From Microcebus murinus (Eukaryota > Chordata > Mammalia > Primates > Cheirogaleidae): a DNA stretch of 64,000 bases. Both the position numbers and the translations under genes were made by a program. Below are positions 11,586-23,394 of this stretch, one piece after another (the stretch's first letter is position 1; each line of letters starts with the position of its first letter). The notes under the pieces were generated by a model that worked only from the letters and a program-made list of their open reading frames with translations, was not told the origin of the DNA and did not search any database. The DNA lies in contig NC_134112.1 in NCBI RefSeq assembly GCF_040939455.1, positions 24,206,501 to 24,270,500 on the forward strand. The letters run 5' to 3'.

Positions 11586-13150
11586 CTTTGCTTTTGCTTG
11601 GGGAAGTATTTATTAGCGTGGCTTTGGGGGCTGATGGCAATTATGAAGGGCTACATCCTTCCTACCCCTACCCATTTCTTGGCACCTACATTGACTGTGA
11701 AACATGCTACACTTGAAACACAGGATAAGACCGGAGTATAGCTGAGGAAGATTGCCTTATTTGGGGATCTTAAAGAGAGTTTGTCTGCTTGGGCTTCATT
11801 CTGATGGAGTGAGTAGTTCAAAGGTCTGGTTCCATCTGCGAAACCACACTTGAGACAAGTCTTAGTCTTGGGTTGGCAAGCCTATGCATCATCTGATTGA
11901 ATTCTAGGCTGAAAGCATCATCCAGCTATCATTTAGCACTGCAGATCAACAGGGCCCAGCAGACTTGTTTTGTTAGTCATCTCTAATGCTTAGATTGGGG
12001 CAAGGGTCATGGTGAGGTGGGACAGAGAGGACAGGTAAAGGAAGATGGCAGACAAGATGGGCAACCCTGGCAGCTTGCAGTCCTTCCAAGGGATGATCCT
12101 CAACTCTGGTGCTTTGAACACCAGAATGATGTTAATCAGGGGATTTTTTGTATCAGCATTGTCAACATTTACATTCACTTTACACATTGGATTTGCATCT
12201 GAAAAGACCAACTATAATCAACGTTTAAGGGATAACACTCAAATTTGCATGTGATTGAACAGACATGTTAAGTAATTTTAGCCTGGCTGTTGCTAGGAAA
12301 CCAATTAATAATGCTCCACATTTCATTAAAAACTGGGTTCTATCTTTGATTTCATTTAACTTCGCAATTCAGCTGCTTGTGCTGCACTTTTTCCCCCCTC
12401 AGTAAATTGTGACAGATAAATTATCGTTTTACTAAATTTATTTCTGTGATTACAATTGTTAGTCATATCTGTCAATACAACTTGAAAGCTGTTTTTTTTT
12501 TTTTATGCTTTAGGGGGGAAACTGAATTTTAACTGTTAATCATTTTTTTTTCTTTATAGCTTATGGGGACTTTAATATTTTTGTGAAGGCCTTCCAAATT
12601 GTGGGTTAACAATAAAAAAAAAAGCAATCTTCCGTGTTCCATAATTGCACCTTTTCAGTGTGGTGACTAATAATTAGAATATTAGGCACCATTCAGAAAG
12701 TGACAGACAGCTGATTAAGCATTCAGCTGCCTTTTTTTTCTCAGCCTTTCCATGGTTTATAGGCTAGACTAGGTTCTGTCCTTTAAGCAGTGCGATTAAA
12801 ATTTTTATGACTTTATTTTGCATAATAGACTCCTCTTATAAAGAGAAAATACATTTTAGCTACTATAATGCTTCTTTGAGCCAATCAACTGGGCAGTTGC
12901 ATTTAAACAGTAATGGCATCGTACAGCTTAGCATTTGTAGTATTGATTTGGTCAAAATGCTCATTAAAAAGCAAAATTACTTTCTATTCACATCTGTTCC
13001 ATAGCATTTCAGTCACTTTATTTGGGTGATACATACAATTGTATGTGGTTCTTCAACTTAGTTAAAATGGTGATCTCACCCATTGTCTAAGGGCTAAGAA
13101 ACACAAAATAGAACCTGCTTCCATATTTTATACTTTGGCCTTTAGAATCT
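11586..13150. other. Repeat-free block, candidate conserved non-coding region
   Basis: About 1.5 kb without any repeat that I recognise. From about 12180 to 13000 it is AT-rich, with homopolymer T and A runs and many TAAT-type homeodomain core motifs. This texture is common in vertebrate developmental enhancers. Conservation itself cannot be seen from one sequence. Confidence 0.35.
12191..12301. promoter_or_regulatory. Motif cluster: two octamers and an RFX X-box-like site
   Basis: The POU octamer ATTTGCAT occurs twice, at 12191-12198 and 12243-12250. The sequence gttgctaggaaac at 12289-12301 fits the imperfect palindrome of the RFX X-box (GTTTCCTAGCAAC on the other strand). POU proteins and RFX factors are known to bind such sites. 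That these sites are used here is inference. Confidence 0.35.
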
Positions 13151-13154
13151 CAAG

Positions 13155-13290
13155 GTAATGTGCAAAGGACATGGAATTTGGAAGCGTATAGCCCAGGAGT
13201 CATGTTCTGGCTCGGCTGTTTTTGTGCCTCAGTGCCCTTTTTTGTGAAATAAAGAAGAAAGGGACAGCAGTGGGAGAAGATGACATCCAG
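13155..13290 (+). repeat. MIR SINE fragment
   Basis: The order 'acatggaatttggaagcgta', 'atgttctggctcggctgttt', 'gtgcctcagtgccctttttt' and 'gtgaaataaagaag' loosely follows MIR from its tRNA-like part to the 'cctcagtttcctcatctgtaaaatg' core. It is strongly diverged. Confidence 0.45.
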
Positions 13291-13361
13291 GATTGTAGAG
13301 TAGGGTGGGCAGTGCATGGTCGGTACATTTTCCTTCTCTTTCCCTCAAGAGCTGCTTGGGC

Positions 13362-13754
13362 ATCATTTAGGCTACTCAGCCTGCCATAACACAGTGTCAT
13401 AGACTGGTTGGCTCAAACAATAGAAACTTATTTTTCTTACAGTTTTGGAAACCAGAAGCCCAAGATCAAGGTGCTGGCAGGGTTGTTTTCCCCTGAGGCC
13501 TCTTTCCTTGGCTTGCAGAGGGTGGCCTCCTCCCTGTGTCCTTACTTGGTCTTTCCTCTGTGCATGCAGGCTCCTAGGGTCTCTGTGTGTCCTGCTCTTC
13601 TCTTGTTATAAATCAGATTGGATTAGGGCCCACCTCATGGCCTTATTTTAATTTCTTCTTGTAAAGGCCTTATCTCCAAATAGACTTACTTTCTGAGGTA
13701 CTGAGGGTTAAGACCAAAAATGAATTTTGGGAGGGCATAAGTCAGGCCAAAGCA
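13362..13754 (-). mobile_element. MaLR (MLT1-type) solo LTR, antisense
   Basis: It begins with antisense MaLR text ('actcagcctgccataacaca', 'gactggttggctcaaacaat', 'ttacagttttggaaaccaga') and ends near 'tcaggccaaagca'. The middle carries 'cctctttccttggcttgcag' and 'agggcccacctcatggcctt'. This is a non-coding solo LTR of an ancient ERVL-MaLR retrotransposon. Two overlapping open frames at 13408-13651 fall inside it and are artefacts. Confidence 0.75.
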
Positions 13755-14100
13755 GGCACTAGAAGCTGCACATCTCATGTTGCTACTGTCTCTTGTTAAC
13801 TTGGTTTGGTTCTTACTCAAGTGGTCAAAACAGCGGAACATCAACAGAAGAATTAGGAAATGGGGTTCTTTGGTTATGACTTTTCTGGTTTGGTCATAGT
13901 TAATCAGAAACACTGAATACTACTACTCCCTCCATTATTTTTAGTTATGATTTCTACTTTTTTGGATCTATTCTAAGGCTACTTCTTCTTGACCTTAGTA
14001 AGGATCATCAATCTTAGGATCTTAAGACCCTTGTTTTCACTCTCCATCATTACTAGATGTGTGTATACAAGGTGCAGGTGATATGGGGACATGCCCATTT

Positions 14101-14454
<354 letters not shown>

Positions 14455-14559
14455 TATTTCCCTTTTAAATAAATCATGGAAAAGTGTCTGCTTCTGATAT
14501 GGCTGGCAGGGGCCTGTACACAAATGGACAATTAGAATGTAGTGACACAAATACTATGG

Positions 14560-15110
14560 AGAAGGTCATTCACTCATTCAGCTAGTACTTACTGAGGGCC
14601 TACTGTGTGCCACTGTGCTAGTCACAGGGGTTACAGTAATAGGTAAAAACAGTCATGGTCTCTGCTCTTATGGCACTTACAGTCTAGTGGGGAAATACAA
14701 TTTAATCAAATAATATCATGGTTCTTCCAGTACATCTCTGATAAGTGCAGGAAAGGAGAGGCATGTGATGCCATGAGGGTGAATAACAGTGGGGACCAGG
14801 GAACACTTTGCCTTGCTGGACTGGGATCTGAAGAGGGTGAGACTGAGTCTGATGAAAGGGTGAGCCGTGGAGCTGTGATGCTGAGGGTGGTCATGAGTTG
14901 GAGTATGGTCAGGAGCTTTTTATGAGAGCAGATTGCATGTGTAAAGGCCCTGCGACAGGAAGGAGCTTCACATGGAAGGAACTGAGAAAAGGGCAGTGTG
15001 GCTAGAGGAGAGAGTGGGGAGAGGTGTGGAGGGAGACGTAACTGGACAGTCTTCTGGGAAGCCTGGGGGTTGGAAAAGACGTTCAAGGGAAGTGACATCT
15101 ATGTATTTAA
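14560..15110 (-). repeat. L2 LINE, antisense, about 550 bp
   Basis: Reverse-complement L2 text is clear: 'attcactcattcagctagta', 'gggcctactgtgtgccactg', 'cttatggcacttacagtcta', 'gtgtaaaggccctgcgacag' and 'ggcagtgtggctagaggaga'. The 130-codon minus-strand frame at 14706-15098 is simply L2 read in its sense direction. It lies in the 3' UTR-like part and does not represent the L2 enzyme. Confidence 0.85.
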
Positions 15111-15230
15111 GGATAAATAGAACTGATTGCTTCTGGTCGAAAAAAGGGAGAAGAGGCATCTTTAGATAGAATATCAGTAACTTGGTGTATTCAGGAAACA
15201 AGTTCAGTGTGGCCAAAATGTCACTTACAT

Positions 15231-15534
15231 CAGTGGTCCACAACCTTTTTGGCACCAGGTACTGGTTTCATGGAAGACAGGTTTTCCATGGACCAGGGGT
15301 GGAGAGGTGGGGAGAGGGGTTGGGGCTCAGGCAGTGGTGCAGACAATGGGGATCAGCTGTAAATACAGATGAAGCTTTGCTCCTCTGCGACTTACTTCCT
15401 GCTATGTGGCCTTGTTCCTGAGTTTCATGGAAGACAGTTTTTCAGTAGATTGGGGGTGGGGGAGGTGGAGCTCAGCAGCCCAGTTCCTAACAGGCCATGG
15501 ACTGGTACCAGTCCGTTGGGGTTGGGGACCACAG
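15231..15534 (+). mobile_element. MER1-like (Charlie3-derived) non-autonomous hAT element
   Basis: It begins 'cagtggtccacaaccttttt', ends 'ggttggggaccacag', and carries the MER1 hallmarks 'ggcaccaggtactggtttca', 'taaatacagatgaagctttg' and 'ttcctaacaggccatggact'. The flanking octamers acttacat (15223-15230) and aattacat (15535-15542) match at 7 of 8 positions, as expected of a hAT TSD. The 5' segment 'tttcatggaagacagg' recurs inside at 15422-15440, an internal duplication also seen in the copy at 55804-56073. Confidence 0.85.
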
Positions 15535-15542
15535 AATTACAT

Positions 15543-17574
15543 GAAGGAACTCATCATTCCAGTTGATGGAAGTTTATGCTTCAGTGGGTTCCAGCTAACT
15601 AGAAGTTTACTAGATTTGACATGTTTGAGATGTATTTGCCTACAACTATGCAGGGGCTCATTACATAGAGATTGAATGAATGGATGAAAAAATGAATGCT
15701 GCATCACTGCATGGGGAGGTGTTGTTGATTAGTGCACCAGGATTGACCTAAGCTTAGAAGCAAGGCTACGTTAGTGTTTCATCTCTTAGGTCTGTTGGAC
15801 TGATGGAAGGCAGGCTGCATTGACTTCTCAGGCCCAGCTGGGTCCTCAGCCTCTGTTTATTCCTCCTCTGCAGATGTGGGGAGGGCACTTAAATCCTGCT
15901 CACTGGCCCAGCCTCACCCTACTTGCCTGAACCAATCCCAGCTCAAGGCATGTGGTCTGGGTCAGCAGTTACTGTTAGGCTGACCTAGGTCATGGTGGCC
16001 GAGTTCTGGTAAGCAAGCTTCTGTCAATAATCACATAAGCTGAGCTCACAGCATGTTCCAGACATGGTGGGCAGCCTGGCGGAAGATGTCCATTCTGTCT
16101 ACAGGGGAGAAAGGGGGAGGAAAAGCTGCAATGGTAGCTTGGGAGCACGTTATAGAAGACTCTGGCAGCTGTACCTCTGATGGAAGGACTCGTGTGTGTG
16201 TCATTTAGTTTTGGCTCAGGCATGATTCTTTATTATTTCCCCAAAGAAGCTCAAATCAGAAGAATATTTAAAATTGGAGTTTAGAATGGTTTATTTCTAT
16301 TGGTTTAAACAATTCATTTAATTAAACAGAAATAAGCAAGACCACTTGCTGGCTGTTGCTAGGTAGAAAGTCTCTTATTTTTCAAAGATGTTCATAAATG
16401 CAAGGAATATTCTTTGATCTTGAAAACTTTTCTTCCCTTGTGAATACTGGCACCAAACAAACTATCCTTTAGGTCTGAAGGTAGCTTGGGTGAGAACTTC
16501 TGACAGTTTCCAAGATAATGGGATTCAGCTAAACCAAAAGACCATGATATCAAAGGGTAATTATAAATTTAGAATACATATTTACTTGTAAATAATGGAA
16601 CAGCTGCCTTAAACAACACCTGAAGGGTGTCTAATTTGATGAACACGGACTTCATAATCTTTGCCTAATTAAGTGCTATCAGCTCTTCTGGGCCCCACAG
16701 AGAAACGAACAAACATGAGTCATTCTTATCTACGTTGGCCACATGTACAAATACACCTCTGTTAAATTTGACTTTTTTCAGCTCAGGCAAAGGATAAACT
16801 AGTCTTTCACCTTTAGGAGATTCAGGAAACACTGTTGAGCACCAGTTGCCATTTCAGTGAGCACAGGGGTGGGATGAAGATAGGATCACACGTTCCCCCC
16901 ACCCTTGAGTTTCATAGAGTGGTAAGAAAATCACATAGATACAGAAATGGAACTGATTTTAAAATTGTTGCTGTTTATACATCATGTTACGTCTCACAGC
17001 TTAGTAGATAACTCCTGGACCCTACAGCATGTTCCAAATTGTACTTCTCGTAGCGTTATTCTTACTTTGTGCTTGTAGATGCTTTTAATTGCATTTCTAG
17101 TTTGCCGCTACCTGGGTGCACCAGCTATCTCCGTCAGATAGCTCTCTGTTTTCTGGCAGGGGGCAGCTCACTGGCCAGAGGGGAGGCTAAAGCATTGGTA
17201 AGTCAGAGTAAGGGAAGCCCCGGATTTCAAGGAGGATGGTGGGGACAGGGCAGTCTAGCATCTGGAAAACATATGGGCTTAGGGTTTATTTTGTGAGCAC
17301 CATCGAATTCTCAAGCAACTGCAGGAAGTAGGGGATTGGGAAGAGGGCAGCAGGGCAGAGCCGGGCAAATCCCCCATTTAGGATGGTTTCCCAGCTCAGT
17401 TAGGCCTTGGCTGGGCAGCAGCCATGAGTGATTCATCACACAGCTTGAGATCACGTGCATGAATTCCAGGGGGAAAGAACTTCGTGCAACTAGTGAATCA
17501 GGCATCTTCTTCCCCTAGGAACGAGGGAAGGATGCCTGCCAGTCCGCCACTCATGTTTTTATTCATTTGTTTTT
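15543..17574. other. 2-kb mostly single-copy DNA
   Basis: No gene is evident. Around 16810-16960 the text 'actgttgagcaccagttgcc' and 'agtttcatagagtggtaaga' suggests a very decayed antisense L2 tail. The block 16230-16700 is AT-rich and repeat-free, and contains 'ctggctgttgctagg' (16351-16365). It shares the 14-mer 'tggctgttgctagg' with the X-box region at 12285-12298. Confidence 0.4.
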
Positions 17575-17705
17575 AGCACTTGGTACTATGACTTAGCCTC
17601 TCTGTGTCTCAAGTTCCTCAAGCAATAAGATAGGTTTGATGAACTGGGGTCAGAGGTTTCCTCTGGCTGTAATATTCTTTGATTATGGAATTCTGGGGAG
17701 TGCAA
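17575..17705 (+). repeat. MIR-type SINE fragment
   Basis: The text 'atgacttagcctctctgtgt' and 'ctcaagttcctcaagcaata' matches the MIR 'gacttaacctctctgagcctcagtttcctcatctgtaa' core. It is followed by 'ggctgtaatattctttgatt', the 'ctctaaaattctatgatt' 3' variant seen in some MIR-related copies. Confidence 0.55.
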
Positions 17706-17959
17706 AGGAGAGAACAAGCAATTCTCCAACACCTCTACTATAATTAGGGAGTTTCATTAAACCCATGAAAAGTTTAAAAAAAATAGAAAAACCCCAACCA
17801 CACAAAAACAATAAACACTTTACAAGATAAGCACTGTTGCAAGACAGAAAGGACTGATGGCCACTGCTGCGGGCTTAGGTGTCCAGAGGAGTCTTGGTGG
17901 AGGGTGGAGGGTTTGGATTGCATATATCAGGATGGCAGGGTTCAGAGGGAATAGAAAAG

Positions 17960-18215
17960 ACTGTATCTGTCTTCACTAGTAGATCCAACACATAGAAGGG
18001 GCTTATTAGGCATTATTGAATATATAACTACACCTGGATACAACTGCTGGTACAGATGATGTGTAGATTGGGGAATAGTGGGGCAAAGGGCAGGAGAAAA
18101 GAGGTTAATTCAAGATTATGCAAGACTTTTTGTCTGTTAGTTGTGTCCCCGGTGTCCAGAATTTGGTGTCTGGCACATAGTGGGTATTCAGTGAATATTG
18201 TTTTGAATGGGCGAA
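17960..18215 (+). repeat. L2 3' ends, sense (two short pieces)
   Basis: Two LINE2-like termini occur: 'ccaacacatagaaggggctt' with 'attaggcattattgaat' near 17988-18022, and 'gtgtctggcacatagtgggt' with 'attcagtgaatattgttttg' near 18166-18205. Each resembles the L2 block 'gcctggcacatagtaggtgctcaataaat'. Confidence 0.55.
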
Positions 18216-18234
18216 ATGGCTAATGGCATAATTT

Positions 18235-18600
18235 TAGGCTGTCATGTAAGGAATGGGAAGCATGGGAGGTTTCTGAGGAAGTACCTTTTAGGGAAGGTAC
18301 ATGGCAGCCACATGTGGAATCAATTGTAAATGGAAGGATGAGGAAACAAGAGATTATGACGTGGGCACAGGGTCATGAGGAGGGTCTGAAATAGATGAGT
18401 GGCCTTGGAAACAGGAGGGAAGGGCAGGATGGAGGACATCCCAAGGACATGTGGCGAGTGGTTGTCGTGGGAGGGTGGTCATGGGAGGGTTGAGTCAGAA
18501 GATGCTTAAGGTCCAAGATGTTAAGGAGTCCAGGTAGCTTGGAAAATAATAATATTATTGACATAAGGGAAACAAAGTAGGGTTTTGTTGGAGGGGAGGG
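18235..18600 (-). repeat. L2 LINE internal part, antisense
   Basis: The text 'ggctgtcatgtaaggaatgg', 'catgaggagggtctgaaata' and 'gaggacatcccaaggacatg' has the purine-rich texture and block order of antisense L2 3' UTR. It is too diverged for a precise boundary. Confidence 0.4.
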
Positions 18601-19380
18601 GCAGTAGACATCAGTTTTTTAGGCACTCAGGTGTGATATAAAGGCAAATTATCTCCAGTAGGCACTTACTTGCGAGCTGGAAAAAGGCTGAAATTCAGGG
18701 CTGGAGATTCGGGTTTGTGAATGGTTGTCCGCAGGCTGCCTTGGGAAGCAGCAGGCTCTGGGGGTGGGAATGGGTAGGGAGATGGGATGGGGAGGTGCCT
18801 CAGGAGTAGATGGCCCCTGCCTCTAAGTTCACAGGGCTGTTGGCTTCTCCTTCAACTCTGTTGCTTTTAGAGACGCCACTGGGGTCTTAGAAGCTATAGT
18901 TTATTCACATCTGGGGTAGCTCTACTCCACAGGATTCTGTTCTCTTTCCCAGCATTTCCCCCCTTCTTTGTGTAGGATCATTTTGTTATCGTTTGTTGTT
19001 ATCTGGTAATAATTATCCCCTATGTGAAAGTTCCTAATTTGTGTCTAATACATGAGCATCCCCTGCAGGAAATGGTCCCCTGGCTATTTTTGAAGGATGT
19101 GCTGCTCATAATTCCATGTGTGTGGGGCGTGAATCTCTCTAATAACTGATCTCTAATAACTAATTTTACAGCCTCAAATGGCAGAGTAATGTGTATATTA
19201 TGGATTGGATAAAAATTGAAGTATGCTAATATAGAATATAATAATTAGTATTGGAGTACAAGGGCATTTGCCATAGAATACTATAGCTTTCACATTTTTA
19301 CTTTAAAATTCCAGTGTATGAGAAACTTTTGAATAGAAATAATTGAGAATGTTAAATCCTTGTTAAAAAATACCATTTTC
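18601..19380. other. Single-copy DNA without recognised features
   Basis: No coding signal or repeat can be named. There is a small local duplication, 'ctctctaataactgatctctaataact' (19135-19161), in which 'ctctaataact' occurs twice with a 4-bp spacer. Confidence 0.4.
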
Positions 19381-19480
19381 ATGCTCCCTTTGGCAGCACA
19401 TATATAAAATTAGAAAGATAGACGATTAGCATGGCCCCTGTGCAAAGACACACAAATTTGTGAGGCATTTTATATTTTTA
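19381..19480 (+). pseudogene. U6 snRNA pseudogene
   Basis: The sequence follows U6 from its 5' end ('atgctccctttggcagcaca', U6 'gtgctcgcttcggcagcaca') through 'gattagcatggcccctgtgc' to 'cacaaatttgtgaggcattt' and a closing 'tatattttt'. Compared with functional U6 it has many substitutions and lost bases between 'gaaagata' and 'gacgattagc'. No conserved U6 promoter (TATA box or proximal sequence element) is apparent upstream. It is almost certainly an L1-mobilised retropseudogene and is not expressed as spliceosomal U6. Confidence 0.9.
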
Positions 19481-19870
19481 TACATCTTTATGAAGAACTC
19501 AAAAAATACCACTTTTCAATGTTCCAGCTGAGATGGACCAGAGATTTTCAGATTTGCCTTCCTGTTTTTCCCTGTTCTTTCTTTCTTTGTAAAAATTATT
19601 TTGAATATAGCACTGGCGATTATATAAAAGGAATTTGAGTAAACTAGAATTCTGTCATTGGTGAGAGTTTTGCCAGGCTTTAATTGTGTTGTATTGTTTG
19701 CTTTTTTAAATAAATTAATTGTGAAAAACATGTAGTGATCTTCAATATGTAAGTTTCTGAATGGCAGAAACTTGGTGTCTCTATGTCTCTTAAGTCAAAC
19801 ATCTGCTTCAAAGATACGGATGATGGTATGATGAATGCAGTTTCACAAAACCTGGCAATTCCCACAAATA

Positions 19871-20002
19871 AATTTTTTTTTTAGTAGAAATGGGGTCTCA
19901 CCTTTACTCAGGCTTGTCTCGAACTTCTGACCTCAAGTGTTCCTCCCGCCTCAGCCTCCCAGAGTGCGAGGATTATAGGCATGAGCCACCGTGCCCAGCC
20001 CC
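19871..20002 (-). mobile_element. Truncated Alu, antisense
   Basis: An oligo-T start, 'agtagaaatggggtctcacc', 'cttgtctcgaacttctgacc' and 'cagagtgcgaggattataggc' with 'gagccaccgtgcccagcc' represent only one arm of an antisense Alu. The flanks cacaaata (19863-19870) and cataaata (20003-20010) form a likely short TSD. Confidence 0.85.
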
Positions 20003-20010
20003 CATAAATA

Positions 20011-20449
20011 ATTAAATAGCATACATTTTATTTCTATAGTGTCTAGACTAGAGAATTAGAAACATGAGTTTATAAAACTCCAGGTTGCTGTCTACACAAA
20101 TAGAATGGTATTCAAATATTGTGTTTTCAGTGGGATAATGAATTTCACTAAAATTTCACTAAAAATGAAATTTTTAGTACATGGTATTAGGCCAAGTGGA
20201 TAGCTATCAAGAGAAAGATGAGGTTGGTTCCCTATGTCATACTATTCAAACCAACTCCAACTTGATCAATTAATTTTATTCAATGACCAGTGTGATATTC
20301 AGAAGAATTATGATGAAAGAAAGGAGGGAGAAATCAGGAAGGCAATTCAGCAAATGTCTGGTCTACCTCAGTTGGAAAAAGTAAAAAATGGTATTTTTTA
20401 ACAGGGATTTCTAAATATGAGTGTATATTTATATCTGCTTAAAAGCAAA
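20011..20449. other. AT-rich DNA, no recognised feature
   Basis: There is a short direct repeat, 'atttcactaaaatttcactaaa' (20142-20163), and otherwise nothing can be named. The old L1 downstream may extend into this stretch. Confidence 0.4.
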
Positions 20450-21600
20450 AAAGGACTAGAAAAAATATGGGTAAATTCTTATAGCCTTAAAGTAGGAGAG
20501 ATTTTAACTATATAACTCAAAATGCAGAAGCCATAAAAGAAAAGATTGATAATTTGACTAACTTTAAATAAAAGCATTTTTACCTGATAAAATATACCAT
20601 AAGCAAATTCAAGAGACAAATGACTATTAGGGAAAAAAATTGTTTGCAATGGACAAAGGGTTAATCTTTGTCTATAAAGAACTATTACAAATGAATAAGA
20701 AAAAGACTTTGCAGACCAATAGAAAAATATAGGCAAAGAATGTGAACAGATTATTACTCATAGAACATGAAATACATTATATTTAAACCTAAGAAAAGAT
20801 CTTCAGCCTTACACATGATAAGAGACATTCAAATTTAAACTGTGCTGATGTAGCAGTTTTCACATTATCAGATTAGCAAAAATTCTAGTGTGACAATTAT
20901 GTATCATCATTGACCAACTGTGGAAAAATTGGTGCTGTACTTCTTGTGAGAGTACAAAATGGCACCACCCCATGGAGGCAAGTTTGGCCATTGTAATCTA
21001 TCAAGATTACAAATGCAATTACCCTTTGACCCAGCAATCTGGCTTTGGCAATTTTTCCTGTAGATACATCTGAATACATACATATGAAGTGACGTATCTG
21101 GTTGGTGTTTCATTAAACCATTGTTTGTAATAGAAAAGCTTGGAAGTAATTCAAGTATCCATTAGTAGAGGACTGGTTAAATAAACCGTGATCCATCTAT
21201 ACAATGGAATATTGTGTAGCCTTTTAAAGAGACCGTGGAAACTCTTTATACACTGATGTGGAAAGATCTCCAAGATATGTTATCAAGTGAAAAAAACAAG
21301 GTATAAGACAGAATATGTACTGTGCTACATTTGATGTAGAAAGCAGACAAAATAAGAGTCTGTATTCATATCTGCTAGTAGCTGTAGGAAGCAACATTGA
21401 AAGGGGAAACAAACAAAAGGAATTCAATGAAAGTGGTTACCTGTAGTGGGTGGGTAGGGAGTGGCATGGGTAAGGATAGGGTAGACAGAAACAGTGTGGG
21501 AGCAACACTGTTCACTGTGTACTCTGTTCTATTATTTTTATTTTTGAACCCTGTAAATTATTACATATTACCTATTTGATAATAAGTTAGTTTTTAAAAT
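20450..21600 (+). mobile_element. Old L1 (L1M type), 3' end, sense
   Basis: The text follows the end of mammalian L1 ORF2 and its 3' UTR: 'tgaataagaaaaagactttg', 'caatagaaaaatataggcaa', 'ccctttgacccagcaatctg', 'agtatccattagtagaggac' and 'caatggaatattgtgtagcc', then the 3' part with 'gaaagatctccaagatatg'. Frameshifts and stops leave no usable reading frame. The reverse transcriptase domain proper lies upstream and is absent. Confidence 0.8.
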
Positions 21601-21679
21601 TGCATTTCAATGCCAGTTTAACATATGTTGAAGGGCAAGAAATATCTGCCCAGAGATTTATCTTCTCTTGTTTGGACTG

Positions 21680-22050
21680 TTGGCTACAGCTGCCTAAGCG
21701 GGTTATATTTGGTTTATCTAGACTGTCCGTTATAGTAACCACTGGCCACATCTGGCTCTTGAGCACTTGAAATGTGGCTAGTCTAAATTCCGATGTGTTG
21801 TAAGTGTGCCTGATTTAGAAGACTTGGTACAAAAAAAGAATGTAAACTATCTCATTCATAATTTTTAAAATGTTGATTACATGTTGAATGATCATCATTT
21901 GGGGTTTGGGGGTTAAAATACATTATTAAATTAATTTCACATGTGTTTTCTTACCTTAAATGTGGCTACTAGGAAATTTAAAATTGCATGTGTGGCTTGG
22001 CCCTGTGGCTGGCATTTTATTTCTTTTGTATAGTACTGATGTAGACTCCT
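21680..22050 (+). mobile_element. hAT-like MER remnant
   Basis: The left part 'gtaaccactggccacatctgg' plus 'ttgagcacttgaaatgtggc' is partly mirrored on the right by 'aaatgtggctactaggaaat' and 'gcatgtgtggcttggccctg'. This is the pattern of a widespread mammalian non-autonomous DNA transposon built around 'ccacatgtggct' repeats. I cannot fix its family name. No clear TSD is visible. Confidence 0.5.
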
Positions 22051-22104
22051 GTCCTCACTCAGCATGTCTGCCAGAATTACTTAAATAATAATAAGAAAAA
22101 CACT

Positions 22105-22575
22105 TAAACATGTCAATTCCTTGCTTTAAAACTTCTTTTGACTTCTAGACGCCTCCGAGATCCTTCCTTCACCCATTGCTCACCTCCCCTCACGTGCAAA
22201 CATTGCTTCTCTTTACTCCCTGGACTACAGGATGCTCATAAATTTTAGTCTTTGAACACATTGTCCTTTCTGTTTGGAATGTCCCTTCACCCACTTTTTG
22301 TTGCCCAGAAAACTCCTAGTCATCTTATAAGCCCAGTTCATATGGCCCCTTCTTTGATGAAGCTTCCCTAGTTCCCGTCCTCTTTTCTTATGGGAAATCT
22401 GGTAAGCGTTCGTATAAGCATCTGGCAAACCTTTGTTCTCACACTTATCACCAGTATTGCAGTTATCTTTTGGGGGATATTGTCTCCCTCTCCAGCCTGG
22501 GAGCTCCTCAGGGGCTGCACCCATGTTGTATTCATTTTTGTTTTCTCAGACCTGAAACTGCCAGTAAATAAACTC
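22105..22575 (+). repeat. L2 LINE 3' UTR, sense, about 470 bp
   Basis: The order is classic L2: 'tctgtttggaatgtcccttc', 'aaactcctagtcatcttata', 'agcccagttcatatggcccc', 'tttgatgaagcttccctag', 'cagcctgggagctcctcagg' and 'gccagtaaataaactc'. It is the least ambiguous sense L2 in the window. The open frames overlapping it (22225-22578, both strands) are not genes. Confidence 0.85.
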
Positions 22576-22579
22576 TAAA

Positions 22580-23394
22580 AAGTCACTAGACAAATGAAAC
22601 TGGTTGTATTTTGTGAGAGTACACCATGCCCAGGTTGCCTGGCTAACACTTTTATTTTTTTTTAATCTACACATGTAGGAAAGTGGGCTTGAACTTGTAG
22701 GTTCAGAAAAGGCCTCTTTGGACTGTTCTAGCTTTGAACAGGCCAGCCTCCCTACAAGCAGAAGATTACAAACTGCAAAGACGTCAGTAGCACCAAACCC
22801 GCAATGAGTTCTTGTTTTCAGGGCCTTGTTCAGACTGGAAGATGAGAGGTATTTGTGTTTAGTGCAGAGAGCAGAATTCTCCAGGCTGGCTGGGTGCCCG
22901 TGTTTCCAGAAGGTAAAGGTGGCAGGTGGTTGCCAGAAGGTGAAAACATTGGTGGAGCCCAGCCAGCTACAGGACGGCCACCAGCTGGAAGAATGAAGTT
23001 CTCCACGGTCTGGTCCATGGGCTCCTACCTGGGTGACCGTCTCTGTGGAAAGTTGTTCCTGCTTGTTAGTATTCCCGTTGTCCTTCTCTTCTGCTTGTGG
23101 GGTCTTAAGCTTTTATTCAAAAGAGAAAAGAAGAGTAATAAACAGAGTATTCAAGATCTGTAGAGCAAGAATTTTTAGAAGGGAAAGTTAGAATTTTGCA
23201 AGAACCTTCTCAGCTAAGTGAACTGAAAATGTCCATGTTTACACTCAGATTTTAGAAGCATTGTCAACATTGTATAGAATCCGTTTATTTCTTATATAAT
23301 GATCCAGTTATTTTCACCAGGCAAAGCTTCTTGTGCACTCCTCCTAATCAGTTGAATGAGGAGGTCTTTTAGCAAAATTCTGAGAGTCAGTAGT
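22580..23394. other. Single-copy stretch with a small open frame
   Basis: No repeat is confidently recognised. On the plus strand, ATG at 22993 opens a 56-codon frame ending at the stop at 23161-23163. Its middle is hydrophobic (LFLLVSIPVVLLFCLWG) and its tail basic (KREKKSNK), like a single-pass membrane peptide. There is no Kozak-like, promoter or homology evidence, and chance is the default explanation. Confidence 0.35.

Noticed and set aside
14706..15098. 130-codon minus-strand frame
   Set aside because: It is the sense reading of an L2 3' UTR-like region, which is not protein-coding in L2.
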